Source of the DNA: Mesorhizobium hawassense
Lineage (GTDB): Bacteria; Pseudomonadota; Alphaproteobacteria; Rhizobiales; Rhizobiaceae
NCBI RefSeq assembly: GCF_003289945.1
Contig: NZ_QMBP01000010.1
Location: 173,130 to 237,129, forward strand
Direction: 5' to 3'
Length of the DNA stretch: 64,000 nt
This document shows, in pieces, positions 1 to 7,480 of the stretch (positions are counted from its first letter, which is position 1; every line of letters begins with the position of its first letter). Made by a program: the position numbers and the translations under genes. The notes beneath the pieces were generated by a model that worked only from the letters and a program-made list of their open reading frames with translations, was not told the DNA's origin and made no database searches.

Positions 1-265
1 CCAGGGGTGCATCGAGATCCTTCCAGCTCGGAATGATGACGATGTCGGCCTCGTCGAGCGCGGCAAGCCCATGCGGCACGACGATGCTCAGACCGGCATC
101 GGTGTGAATGGGTCCTTCCTCCATCGCGCAGACGCGGAAATCGAAGCGCGGCAGGCCAAGTTTCGTGCGGTCCGCGCCGAACACCAGGCAAGGTACGGAG
201 AGGTGGAAGGGGCTGATGCCGTCGAAAGCGACGGCGGCGATGATTGGGTTCTTCATGACTGACAT
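1..265 (-). CDS. GlxA-family transcriptional regulator, N-terminal part (cut by window edge)
   Basis: About 88 codons of the N-terminus are present; the rest lies beyond the left edge. The translation starts MSVMKNPIIAAVAFDGIS and runs through alternating beta strands (AFDGIS, FRVCAM, ADIVIIPSW) typical of the DJ-1/PfpI-like domain that precedes an AraC-type helix-turn-helix in GlxA-type regulators. The DNA-binding half is not visible. A second in-frame ATG at 256 is an equally good start. It is divergent from the cysteine hydrolase at 386, a common arrangement in which the regulator controls its neighbour; that control is an inference. It could instead be a stand-alone DJ-1-like protein. Confidence 0.72.
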   Translation of the reverse strand, partial: MSVMKNPIIAAVAFDGISPFHLSVPCLVFGADRTKLGLPRFDFRVCAMEEGPIHTDAGLSIVVPHGLAALDEADIVIIPSWKDLDAPL

Positions 266-385
266 CGTTTTGGGTTTGGACGGCGAATGTCCCAATTCTT
301 TCGAATGATGTCAATCGGGCCACTTTCTCCACCCGAAGCGTCCGCCTAGCTTCGCCACGTCAAAACAGCCGAAAGGAAAACCGCC

Positions 386-1027
386 ATGTCAGCACCAGCC
401 AACCAGCCACACCGCGCGCTTGTCGTCGTCGATGTCCAGAACGACTACAATGGCGGCAATCTCGCCATCCAGCATCCGCCCTTCGCCGACAGCGTCGCCA
501 ACGTGGCGCGCGCCATGGATGCCGCGGCGGCGACCGGCATCAAGATCGTCGTCGTCAAGCAGATGGCGCCCGAGACCTCGCCGATCTTCGCCAAGGGCAG
601 CCATGGCGGCGAGCTGCATCCCGAGATCGCCAGGCGCGCACGCGACCACTATGTCGAAAAGATGCTGCCCTCGGCCTTCACCGGCACCGATCTGGAGGCT
701 TGGCTGCGCGCCAATGCCATCGATACGATCGCGGTCGTCGGCTACATGACCCACAATTGCGATCTGTCGACCATCATCCACGCGGTCCATATGGGCTTTG
801 CCGTCGAGTTCCTTTCCGACGCCAGCGGCTCGGTGCCCTATTCGAACAACGCCGGCTATGCCTCGGCCGAGGATGTCCATCGGGTGGTGAGCATCGTTTT
901 GCAGTCGCGCTTCGCCGCGGTGCTGAAAACCGCCGACTGGATCGATTGCCTGAAGACCGGCAAGTTGCCTGAGCGCGATACGATCTATGCATCGAACCAG
1001 CGGGCCTTGAAGCGAAACGCTGCCTGA
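386..1027 (+). CDS. Isochorismatase-family cysteine hydrolase
   Basis: A 213-residue cytosolic hydrolase of the isochorismatase/nicotinamidase superfamily. The expected catalytic triad is visible: Asp16 in the VVVDVQND strand, Lys92, and Cys125 in GYMTHNCDLST. Length fits the single-domain family. The superfamily covers isochorismatases, nicotinamidases and carbamoyl hydrolases, and nothing in the sequence fixes the substrate. The start is preceded by an AGGAAA ribosome-binding site. It is transcribed away from the GlxA-type regulator at the left edge, so it may be that regulator's target. A hairpin at 1051-1076 probably ends the transcript. Confidence 0.88.
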   Translation: MSAPANQPHRALVVVDVQNDYNGGNLAIQHPPFADSVANVARAMDAAAATGIKIVVVKQMAPETSPIFAKGSHGGELHPEIARRARDHYVEKMLPSAFTGTDLEAWLRANAIDTIAVVGYMTHNCDLSTIIHAVHMGFAVEFLSDASGSVPYSNNAGYASAEDVHRVVSIVLQSRFAAVLKTADWIDCLKTGKLPERDTIYASNQRALKRNAA

Positions 1028-1050
1028 ACCGCGCGGCTCCGGGCCAGAGC

Positions 1051-1076
1051 GGGGCGCCGTAGCGATGCGGCGCCCT
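1051..1076 (+). terminator. Hairpin after the cysteine hydrolase
   Basis: The arms ggcgccg (1053-1059) and cggcgcc (1068-1074) pair perfectly, with G-C and G-T extensions at the base and an 8-base loop, 24 bases after the stop codon. Only a weak T-rich stretch follows, so termination is likely but not certain. Confidence 0.5.
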
Positions 1077-1192
1077 CTGCTTTGAGCTTAACCATAATCC
1101 AAGAAGACGTGATCCATTTCACAGAAATCGGTCCTATTCTTTCGAAGAGTCACGCTGCTCTGAAGTCTTAGCGCGGTTGGCTGGGGGCTGAA

Positions 1193-1408
1193 GTGAAAGC
1201 GCGCGTCGCAAGAACTGTCCTCGTTCTGGCTCTCGCTGCCAGCGCCGCGCTATTGCCTTGGCCCGCCTTCGCGCAGGTACCGCCGCACGCGCCGGGAACG
1301 ATCTGCTTCACGCAATTCTTCTGGTGCTGGGCGCAGCCGCCCGGGCCTCCCGGCTATCCTTGCGGGTGCCCGTCGCAATATGGCTTCGTGCCGGGCTACC
1401 TGGGCTAG
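1193..1408 (+). CDS. Small exported Cys/Pro-rich protein
   Basis: A 71-residue protein of unknown function. Residues 1-28 form a clear Sec signal peptide ending at PAFAQ. The mature part is only about 43 residues, rich in proline, glycine and aromatics, with four cysteines (ICF, FWCW, PCGCP) that could form two disulfides in the periplasm. It ends 17 bases before the start of the membrane protein at 1426, so the two probably form an operon. No family was recognised. Confidence 0.6.
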   Translation: MKARVARTVLVLALAASAALLPWPAFAQVPPHAPGTICFTQFFWCWAQPPGPPGYPCGCPSQYGFVPGYLG

Positions 1409-1425
1409 TCATCGGAGGGCTCGAG

Positions 1426-2739
1426 ATGACGGCATCCCACGATCCTCTCGTCTCCGGGCTGCTTGCCGATGCGAAGCTGGTCGCCGGCTATGGCCGCTAC
1501 GGCGTGTTCAAGGACAGCGCGCTGTTCGCGGCGATCGGCGATGCGGAAAAGCTGACCGATGTGACGGCAAGCCGGCCCGAGGTCGTGAAACTGCAATCGG
1601 TGCTCAACGACTGTTCCAACACCGTGCCGTTCTCGACGCTGGCTGCCCTGCGCACCGGCTGGTCGCCGGGCGACATGTCGCGCCGGACCGCGCTTGCGAC
1701 CTATTTCCTCGTGGCGCTGTCGGTGACGATGATGATCATCATCGGAAAGCTGACCTACGTGTACAACAGAGGCGTGTCGATCAGCGCCGAGCTGCAGGAG
1801 ATCGACAACAACGATTTCAGCGCCCGGTTCGGACAATCGATCCGGCAGGTCTGGGCAACGAAGAAACAGCTGAGTTCGGCCACGGCGCGGCAGGCGTCGA
1901 CGACCGATCTGACGCTGCTCAAGGACGCTTATTACAATTCCGTCGACAGCCTGCATTCGCTCGACCAGCGCTTTTCCTCGCTGCTGGTGAGGGCGCAAGG
2001 GTTCATGACGCAGGAGGCGCCGTTCCCGATCTGGGGCATGCAATGGACCTATTGCAGGCTCTCCGCCTCCGCCGCCAAGGCCGGCGCGCCGCTCGATTTC
2101 TCAAATCCGAGGCAGATGGCGATAAACCAGTTCTGCAACCAGCAGGTCGCGCTGGCGCAGCAGCAAAGCGGGACAGAGAGCCCCCAGCCGCTCAAACAGT
2201 CGGATTTCGACTGCAAGAACGGCGACAACGGCCAAGGGGGCACCCAGGTCGTCAGCGCCACCGGCACGGCAGGCGAGGTCGAGGACGTGAACGCGGATTT
2301 CGACGAGGCGACGCGCAACCTGCAATGCGAAGGCGTGATCACGATCACGCCGAACTCGATCTCGACGCTGACTTTGCAGGCCAAGACGCTGGGCGAGGTG
2401 CTAAGCCCCTATGCGCTGTGGATTCTGCCGGCGCTCTACGGCGCGCTTGGCGGCATCATGTTCCACATGCGCATGATCCTCAATCCGCTGTTGCCCAATC
2501 CGCCGCTGGCGAGGCTCATCCACCGCATCGCGCTCGGCGGGCTTGCCGGCATGATACTCGCCTGGTTCATGGCGCCGGGCACCAAGCTCGGCGGCGAGGT
2601 CACCGGCATAGGCTTCAGCCTGTTCACCTTCGCTTTCCTGTTCGGCTTCAGCCTGGATATCTTCTTCACCATCCTCGACCAGTTCGTCTCGATGTCGGTC
2701 GCCGGCATCAAGAAGTTCGGCACCTCGACGGTGGCCTGA
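1426..2739 (+). CDS. Polytopic membrane protein of unknown function
   Basis: A protein of 437 residues. The ATG at 1426 was chosen over upstream in-frame codons because GGAGGG lies 6 bases before it and because the upstream frame overlaps the preceding gene. A membrane segment near residues 92-112 (FLVALSVTMMIIIG) is followed by a roughly 200-residue hydrophilic, partly helical region (about 115-315), presumably one soluble domain. The C-terminus has three or four membrane helices (from about residue 325, including ALWILPALYGALGGIMF and FSLFTFAFLFGFSLDIFF). No catalytic motif was recognised. It is probably co-transcribed with the small exported protein upstream. Confidence 0.7.
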   Translation: MTASHDPLVSGLLADAKLVAGYGRYGVFKDSALFAAIGDAEKLTDVTASRPEVVKLQSVLNDCSNTVPFSTLAALRTGWSPGDMSRRTALATYFLVALSVTMMIIIGKLTYVYNRGVSISAELQEIDNNDFSARFGQSIRQVWATKKQLSSATARQASTTDLTLLKDAYYNSVDSLHSLDQRFSSLLVRAQGFMTQEAPFPIWGMQWTYCRLSASAAKAGAPLDFSNPRQMAINQFCNQQVALAQQQSGTESPQPLKQSDFDCKNGDNGQGGTQVVSATGTAGEVEDVNADFDEATRNLQCEGVITITPNSISTLTLQAKTLGEVLSPYALWILPALYGALGGIMFHMRMILNPLLPNPPLARLIHRIALGGLAGMILAWFMAPGTKLGGEVTGIGFSLFTFAFLFGFSLDIFFTILDQFVSMSVAGIKKFGTSTVA

Positions 2740-2755
2740 GCGATCCGCGCAAACG

Positions 2756-2788
2756 AAGAGGGCGCCGCATCGCTGCGGCGCCCTCTTT
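2756..2788. terminator. Bidirectional terminator between the membrane protein and fhs
   Basis: A perfect 13-bp inverted repeat (2756-2768 and 2775-2787) around a 6-base loop lies between two convergent genes. A T-rich tail follows on the plus strand and an A-rich lead-in serves the minus strand, so it can end both transcripts. Confidence 0.85.
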
Positions 2789-2800
2789 GTTTAGCCTGTA

Positions 2801-4480
2801 TCAGAACAGGCCTTCGATCTGGCCGGCTTCGTTCAGGAAGATCTTCTCCGACGACGGCTTGCTCGGCAGGCCGGGCATGGTCATGACCTCGCCGCAGATG
2901 ATGACGACGAAACCGGCGCCGGCCGAAAGCCTGACCTCGCGCACTGGCACGGTGTGGCCGGTCGGCGCGCCGCGCAGGTTCGGGTCGGTCGAGAAGGAAT
3001 ACTGGGTCTTGGCCATGCAGACCGGCAGATTGCCGTAGCCGGCCTGTTCCCAGGCGTGCAACTGGTCGCGCACCGACTTGTCGGCGATCGCCTCGTCACC
3101 GCGGTAGATGCGCTTGACGATGGTGTTGACCTTCTCGAACAGCGGCATCTCGTCCGGATAGAGCGGCGAGAACTGCGAGGCGCCGGATTCGGCGATTTCG
3201 ACGACCTTCCTGGCAAGATCCTCGATGCCGGCCGAGCCTTGCGCCCAGTGCTTGCACAGGATCGCCTCTGCGCCCTGCGCCCTGACGAAATCCTTCATCG
3301 CCTGGATCTCGGCGTCGGTGTCGGTGGTGAAGTGGTTGATCGCCACCACCGCCGGCACGCCGAACTGCTTCACGTTCTCGATGTGGCGGCCGAGGTTGAG
3401 GCAGCCCTTCTTGACCGCCTCGATGTTTTCCTTGCCGAGCTCTTCCTTCTTGACGCCGCCATTCATCTTCATGGCGCGCACGGTGGCGACGATGACGGCC
3501 GCCGACGGCTTCAGCCCCGCCTTGCGGCACTTGATGTCGAAGAATTTTTCAGCGCCCAGATCGGCGCCGAAGCCGGCTTCGGTCACCACATAGTCAGCAA
3601 GCTTCAGCGCCGTCGTGGTGGCGACGACCGAGTTGCAGCCATGCGCGATGTTGGCGAACGGGCCGCCATGGACGAAGGCGGGGTTGTTCTCCAGCGTCTG
3701 CACGAGGTTCGGCTGCATGGCGTCCTTGAGCAGAACCGCCATGGCGCCGTCGGCCTTGAGGTCGCGGGCAAAGACCGGCGTCTTGTCGCGGCGATAGGCG
3801 ACGATGATGTCGCCGAGGCGCTTTTCGAGGTCCTTCAGGTCGGTGGCGAGGCACAGGATCGCCATGACTTCCGAGGCGACGGTGATGTCGAAGCCGGCCT
3901 CGCGTGGATAACCATTGGCGACGCCGCCGAGCGAGCAGATGATCTCGCGCAGCGCCCGGTCGTTCATGTCCATGACGCGGCGCCAGGCGACGCGGCGGGT
4001 GTCGATGCCAAGCTCGTTGCCCCAGTAGATGTGGTTGTCGATCAGCGCTGAAAGCAGGTTGTGCGCCGTCGTGATGGCATGGAAGTCGCCGGTGAAATGG
4101 AGGTTCATGTCCTCCATCGGCACCACCTGGGCATAGCCGCCTCCGGCGGCGCCGCCCTTGACGCCGAAATTCGGGCCAAGCGAGGCTTCGCGAATGCAGA
4201 CGATCGCCTTCTTGCCGATGCGGTTCAGGCCGTCGCCGAGGCCAACGGTGGTGGTCGTCTTGCCTTCGCCGGCCGGCGTCGGGTTGATGGCGGTGACCAG
4301 GATCAGCTTGCCGTCCTTGTTGCCTTTCACCGACCTGATGAACTCGGCCGAGACCTTCGCCTTGTCATGGCCATAGGGGAGCAGATGCTCGTTCGGGATG
4401 CCGATCTTGGCGCCGATCTCCTGGATCTGTTTCTTCTTCGCGGCGCGGGCGATCTCGATGTCGGACTTCACTTCGGCCAT
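2801..4480 (-). CDS. fhs: Formate--tetrahydrofolate ligase
   Basis: A 559-residue cytosolic enzyme that makes 10-formyltetrahydrofolate from formate, ATP and tetrahydrofolate for one-carbon metabolism. The nucleotide-binding loop PTPAGEGKTTT is at residues 67-77, and the length matches the family (about 555-560). The start at 4480 (MAEVKSDIEIA) was chosen because an AGAGGAAAG ribosome-binding site lies just upstream; a longer in-frame extension to 4549 has no family character. The gene stands alone, convergent with the membrane protein and separated from it by a strong terminator. Confidence 0.97.
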   Translation of the reverse strand: MAEVKSDIEIARAAKKKQIQEIGAKIGIPNEHLLPYGHDKAKVSAEFIRSVKGNKDGKLILVTAINPTPAGEGKTTTTVGLGDGLNRIGKKAIVCIREASLGPNFGVKGGAAGGGYAQVVPMEDMNLHFTGDFHAITTAHNLLSALIDNHIYWGNELGIDTRRVAWRRVMDMNDRALREIICSLGGVANGYPREAGFDITVASEVMAILCLATDLKDLEKRLGDIIVAYRRDKTPVFARDLKADGAMAVLLKDAMQPNLVQTLENNPAFVHGGPFANIAHGCNSVVATTTALKLADYVVTEAGFGADLGAEKFFDIKCRKAGLKPSAAVIVATVRAMKMNGGVKKEELGKENIEAVKKGCLNLGRHIENVKQFGVPAVVAINHFTTDTDAEIQAMKDFVRAQGAEAILCKHWAQGSAGIEDLARKVVEIAESGASQFSPLYPDEMPLFEKVNTIVKRIYRGDEAIADKSVRDQLHAWEQAGYGNLPVCMAKTQYSFSTDPNLRGAPTGHTVPVREVRLSAGAGFVVIICGEVMTMPGLPSKPSSEKIFLNEAGQIEGLF

Positions 4481-4801
4481 GACGGCTTTCCTCTGGATTG
4501 GGCGTTGGAAGGGACGGTTTTGATCAATTGTGCATGTTCGGAACGCCACATCGGCGCAGAGGGCATTTTCTAACCCTGTCGCGGCCTAGGCGTCAACTTT
4601 CATGCAACTATGTTTCCTGTAAAGAAAGAATATTGCTGTTCCCGGTTCGCCCCGCTTCGGGTCTTGGGCGCCCGGTCGCTTGCGGCGTATAGAAGCCAGA
4701 GCGGCGGCCGCTCCGCCGTCTCAAAACAGCCGCTGAATACGCGAAAAGCGACAGAGGCGACGGCGCAAATCCGCCATCGCCCTGACTGACCGGCGCCAGC
4801 C
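4481..4801. other. Intergenic region upstream of fhs (321 bp)
   Basis: This gap between two minus-strand genes must hold the fhs promoter. It contains a locally AT-rich stretch around 4595-4640. No ORF with a convincing ribosome-binding site, no RNA gene and no recognisable operator was found. Confidence 0.5.
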
Positions 4802-5926
4802 TTATTGCGTCAGCACGTTACTGATCTCGACCATGTTGGAGCGGACCCTGAGGATATAGAAGCCCATGGTCGTCAGATGCGTCGGCAACAGCCAGCCATC
4901 CTCGCGGCCGTTGGCGATGATGAAAGGCTGGATGCGCAATGCCGAGACGAATTGCGCGTCCATCGTGTCCCACAGGCTCTGCAGGTGCTTTTCCTTGATC
5001 ACGTCCTCGAAGTCGGCCTGGGCGCCCTTCATCAGGCCGTAATAAGCGTAGAGCTGGCCATAGGCGAACCAGAAGCGGTCATCGGCGCGGAAGTCGAACC
5101 AGCCGTCATTGTGGTTCTCGGCGCGCTCCTTGAGGATCGCCGAGGTCGAGCCGATATCGCTAGCGATGCGGTCGATATATTGCTTCAGATTGTCGGCGCG
5201 GGCGTCGAAGGTCGCCTGACAGGTGGCGAGCCGGGCGTTGAAGGACCGCAACTTGCGCACAGCATCGCGATAATAGCTGGGAGTCGGCGTCTTGGGGCCG
5301 AACGGGTTCAGGCCGAAATACCAAGTGTACTCGTCGAACTGCAGATTGCCACGCGCGTCCTGCAGGTCGGCGTCGATCTGCGAGGTGGTACGCACGCGGC
5401 CGAGATTGTCGGCAAGCTCGGTCGCAGTGCGCCGCACCGCCTGATTGATGCCGCGCTGGAAGGACGCCTTGTTGTCCATCCACGGTGTGTTGTCCCAGTC
5501 GATGCCGAACAGGCCGACCTTGTAGAGGATCATCGACGAGATCCAGGCATTCTGGTTGACGTTGAAGTCCGTCAGATCGGCCGCCACCTGGGCGATCGCC
5601 GAATTGCCGCAGGTCTTGGCCGTATCGGTGCCGGCGCCGGCTGAAACCTGCTCGCCGGCCGACACGTTGCGCTTCTCGAACGTGTAGGTGTCGGGATAGT
5701 TCGGGTTGAAATTATTCCACCACTGGGTGGCGTAGAAGAAATTCGCGTAAAGGCCGATAAGCACGACGATGGCAAGCCCGACCACGGCCTTCAGGATCCA
5801 GCCGCGCTGGCCATACCAGCGGCCGACCCACACGAACGGCCACAGGATCACGCCGATGATAAAGCCGATGCCGCGGCCTATCCATTGGAATATCTGGCTG
5901 AAGAAGTTCACGATCGGGTCGAGCAT
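4802..5926 (-). CDS. DUF2333 family membrane-anchored protein
   Basis: A 374-residue protein with an aromatic, amphipathic N-terminus (residues 1-35), one membrane helix near residues 43-65 (ILKAVVGLAIVVLIGLY), and a long mainly helical domain that would sit in the periplasm. It matches the DUF2333 family as remembered (NPNYPD after the helix, conserved Trp/Asp-rich helices). No catalytic motif is evident. It is the last gene of the cluster read from 12091, separated from the preceding gene by two palindromic repeats, so it may have its own promoter or be partly uncoupled from the operon. Confidence 0.8.
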   Translation of the reverse strand: MLDPIVNFFSQIFQWIGRGIGFIIGVILWPFVWVGRWYGQRGWILKAVVGLAIVVLIGLYANFFYATQWWNNFNPNYPDTYTFEKRNVSAGEQVSAGAGTDTAKTCGNSAIAQVAADLTDFNVNQNAWISSMILYKVGLFGIDWDNTPWMDNKASFQRGINQAVRRTATELADNLGRVRTTSQIDADLQDARGNLQFDEYTWYFGLNPFGPKTPTPSYYRDAVRKLRSFNARLATCQATFDARADNLKQYIDRIASDIGSTSAILKERAENHNDGWFDFRADDRFWFAYGQLYAYYGLMKGAQADFEDVIKEKHLQSLWDTMDAQFVSALRIQPFIIANGREDGWLLPTHLTTMGFYILRVRSNMVEISNVLTQ

Positions 5927-5942
5927 GGCTGTGGCACCCCCT

Positions 5943-6046
5943 TAGAGCATTTCACCGTTTCAAGGGAAACGGCGATCTGCCCTAACCCTTTGTTTTGGCG
6001 CAATTCCGAGCGGAAAACCGCCCGCACTTTTCCTGGAATTGCTCTA
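5943..6046. repeat. Intergenic palindromic repeat, unit 1
   Basis: The ends tagagca and gctcta are inverted, and the interior carries smaller inverted parts (accgtttc/gaaacggc, caattcc/ggaattg). It resembles the mosaic palindromes scattered between rhizobial genes (RIME-like). It abuts unit 2 at 6047 and lies between two genes of one operon. Confidence 0.7.
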
Positions 6047-6149
6047 GATCAGCATGACGTTTCGTTGAAACGTCATCCTGATCCAACTCTTTGTTGGAGC
6101 ATGATCTTCCTCCGAAAACCGACTTCCACTTTTCGGGATCATGCTCTAG
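6047..6149. repeat. Intergenic palindromic repeat, unit 2, overlapping a stop codon
   Basis: A mosaic palindrome with the stem gatgacgtttc/gaaacgtcat at its left and gagcatgatc...gatcatgctc at its right. The right half recurs almost unchanged at 59598-59646. Its right end includes 6146-6148, the stop codon of the minus-strand gene 6146-7480, so the repeat defines that protein's C-terminus. Confidence 0.75.
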
Positions 6150-7480
6150 TCAGTCAGACCGTAAAGGCGCGTGCGAAACGCAACCTTGTCCTTCAAATAT
6201 GTGGTTTTCAGAACGTCCACAACATGCGAGCGCCAGGCGTCGCTGTAGCCGTCATAGTCCTTGTAGAAGCCCGGCTTGTTGAAGACGTAGCGCGAAACGA
6301 AGTCCTGCGGCACGAAATCCGAGATCAGCTGGTTGGTCAGCCAGGCATCGGGTTGATCGGGCTTGGCGCGCACGACCAGGAAGCGCTGGCGCGGCGGCAC
6401 ATCCTCGATCTTGAGATGGCCGAATTGGGCGATCTCGCGCTTGGCGGCGTTGAGGAACGGGAAGTTGCCGTCGCTTGCGATCAGGTCGGCATGGCCGAGG
6501 ATCCAGGTCTGCAGCCAGACCTTGTCGACGTCGGTCAGATTGCGGTTTGGCTCGGCGTCCCGGATCAACGCGCGTACGACCATCTCGGCGCGATGCTCGA
6601 GATAACCGGAAGCTTCTATCCATGAAGCCCGCGGCAGGTCGAGGCGGCCGGTGCCGGCAAGAAAGCCGAACACCTTGTCGGCGTCGTTGATCGACAGATA
6701 GTTCACCTGCCAGGGGCGCGATCGGCGGAAGCCGGGAGCCGACGGGTCGCTGATCACTGTCGTCATGTCGGGATCGACGAACACGTAGAGCCCGCCGAAA
6801 TGACTGGTCCAGTAGGCGTTGTGGCGAAAGATCACCTGGTCGGGCACCAGCGCGTTCTCGCGGATGTCGCCGCACACCTTGGCGAGATCGACCATGCGCT
6901 CGAGCATGGCATTGTCGCGCCAGGCGTCCGGCTCCTGCTTCAGCCGGTCGACCAGCTTGCCAAGCTCGGCCGCCTTGCCGAGCACGTCCTCGGCCGACAG
7001 CACCTTGAACTCGACCTGGTTGATCGACAGCAGGTCCTCGATATCGTTGACCTTTGGGACGGCGTCCTCGATCTCACCGTAGATGACGTCCTTGATGGTC
7101 AGCGCGTCGATGGCGCGCTGGTTCTTGGACATGAACTCGAACATCAGCTGCGAGGTGTTGGAAAAGGCGGTGTGGACCACCGGCAGGTCGATCTGCGACG
7201 GGGTCAGGATGATGAAGCGGCGGTTGACCTCATTGGGATCAAGATAGTCGAAGTCACCACACTCCTCTGCGATTTCGGGCGAGAAGCCGGTGCGGTCGAT
7301 CTGGAAGCTCTCGAGCTTGGTGGGCTCGAGGCCGAAGGCGGCAAGCGCCTTGTTGTAGCGCTGGATGAGATGCGATTCATCGACCGTGAGCAGCCGGCCG
7401 TAGATCAGCTCGTTGTCGCGCAGAAGGTCGGGCTTTTTGGCGGGCGGCACCTCGGGTGCCGCCGGCGAGGGTCTACGCAT
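6146..7480 (-). CDS. Uncharacterised cytosolic protein of the AAA+ cluster (DUF6638-like)
   Basis: A 444-residue soluble protein with no signal peptide or membrane helix. The translation has mixed alpha/beta character (NRRFIILTPSQIDLPVVHTAFSN, GGLYVFVDPDMTTVISD) and resembles a rhizobial orphan family that I recall as DUF6638; that label is tentative. Its start codon overlaps the stop of the AAA+ ATPase gene by 8 bases, implying translational coupling and balanced amounts, so it is a likely partner or substrate adaptor of that ATPase. Its stop codon lies in a palindromic repeat, suggesting the original C-terminus may have been altered. Confidence 0.75.
   Translation of the reverse strand: MRRPSPAAPEVPPAKKPDLLRDNELIYGRLLTVDESHLIQRYNKALAAFGLEPTKLESFQIDRTGFSPEIAEECGDFDYLDPNEVNRRFIILTPSQIDLPVVHTAFSNTSQLMFEFMSKNQRAIDALTIKDVIYGEIEDAVPKVNDIEDLLSINQVEFKVLSAEDVLGKAAELGKLVDRLKQEPDAWRDNAMLERMVDLAKVCGDIRENALVPDQVIFRHNAYWTSHFGGLYVFVDPDMTTVISDPSAPGFRRSRPWQVNYLSINDADKVFGFLAGTGRLDLPRASWIEASGYLEHRAEMVVRALIRDAEPNRNLTDVDKVWLQTWILGHADLIASDGNFPFLNAAKREIAQFGHLKIEDVPPRQRFLVVRAKPDQPDAWLTNQLISDFVPQDFVSRYVFNKPGFYKDYDGYSDAWRSHVVDVLKTTYLKDKVAFRTRLYGLTD

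Noticed and set aside
4498..4692. 64-codon frame upstream of fhs on the plus strand
   Set aside because: Begins with a non-ATG codon, lacks a ribosome-binding site and overlaps the fhs leader.
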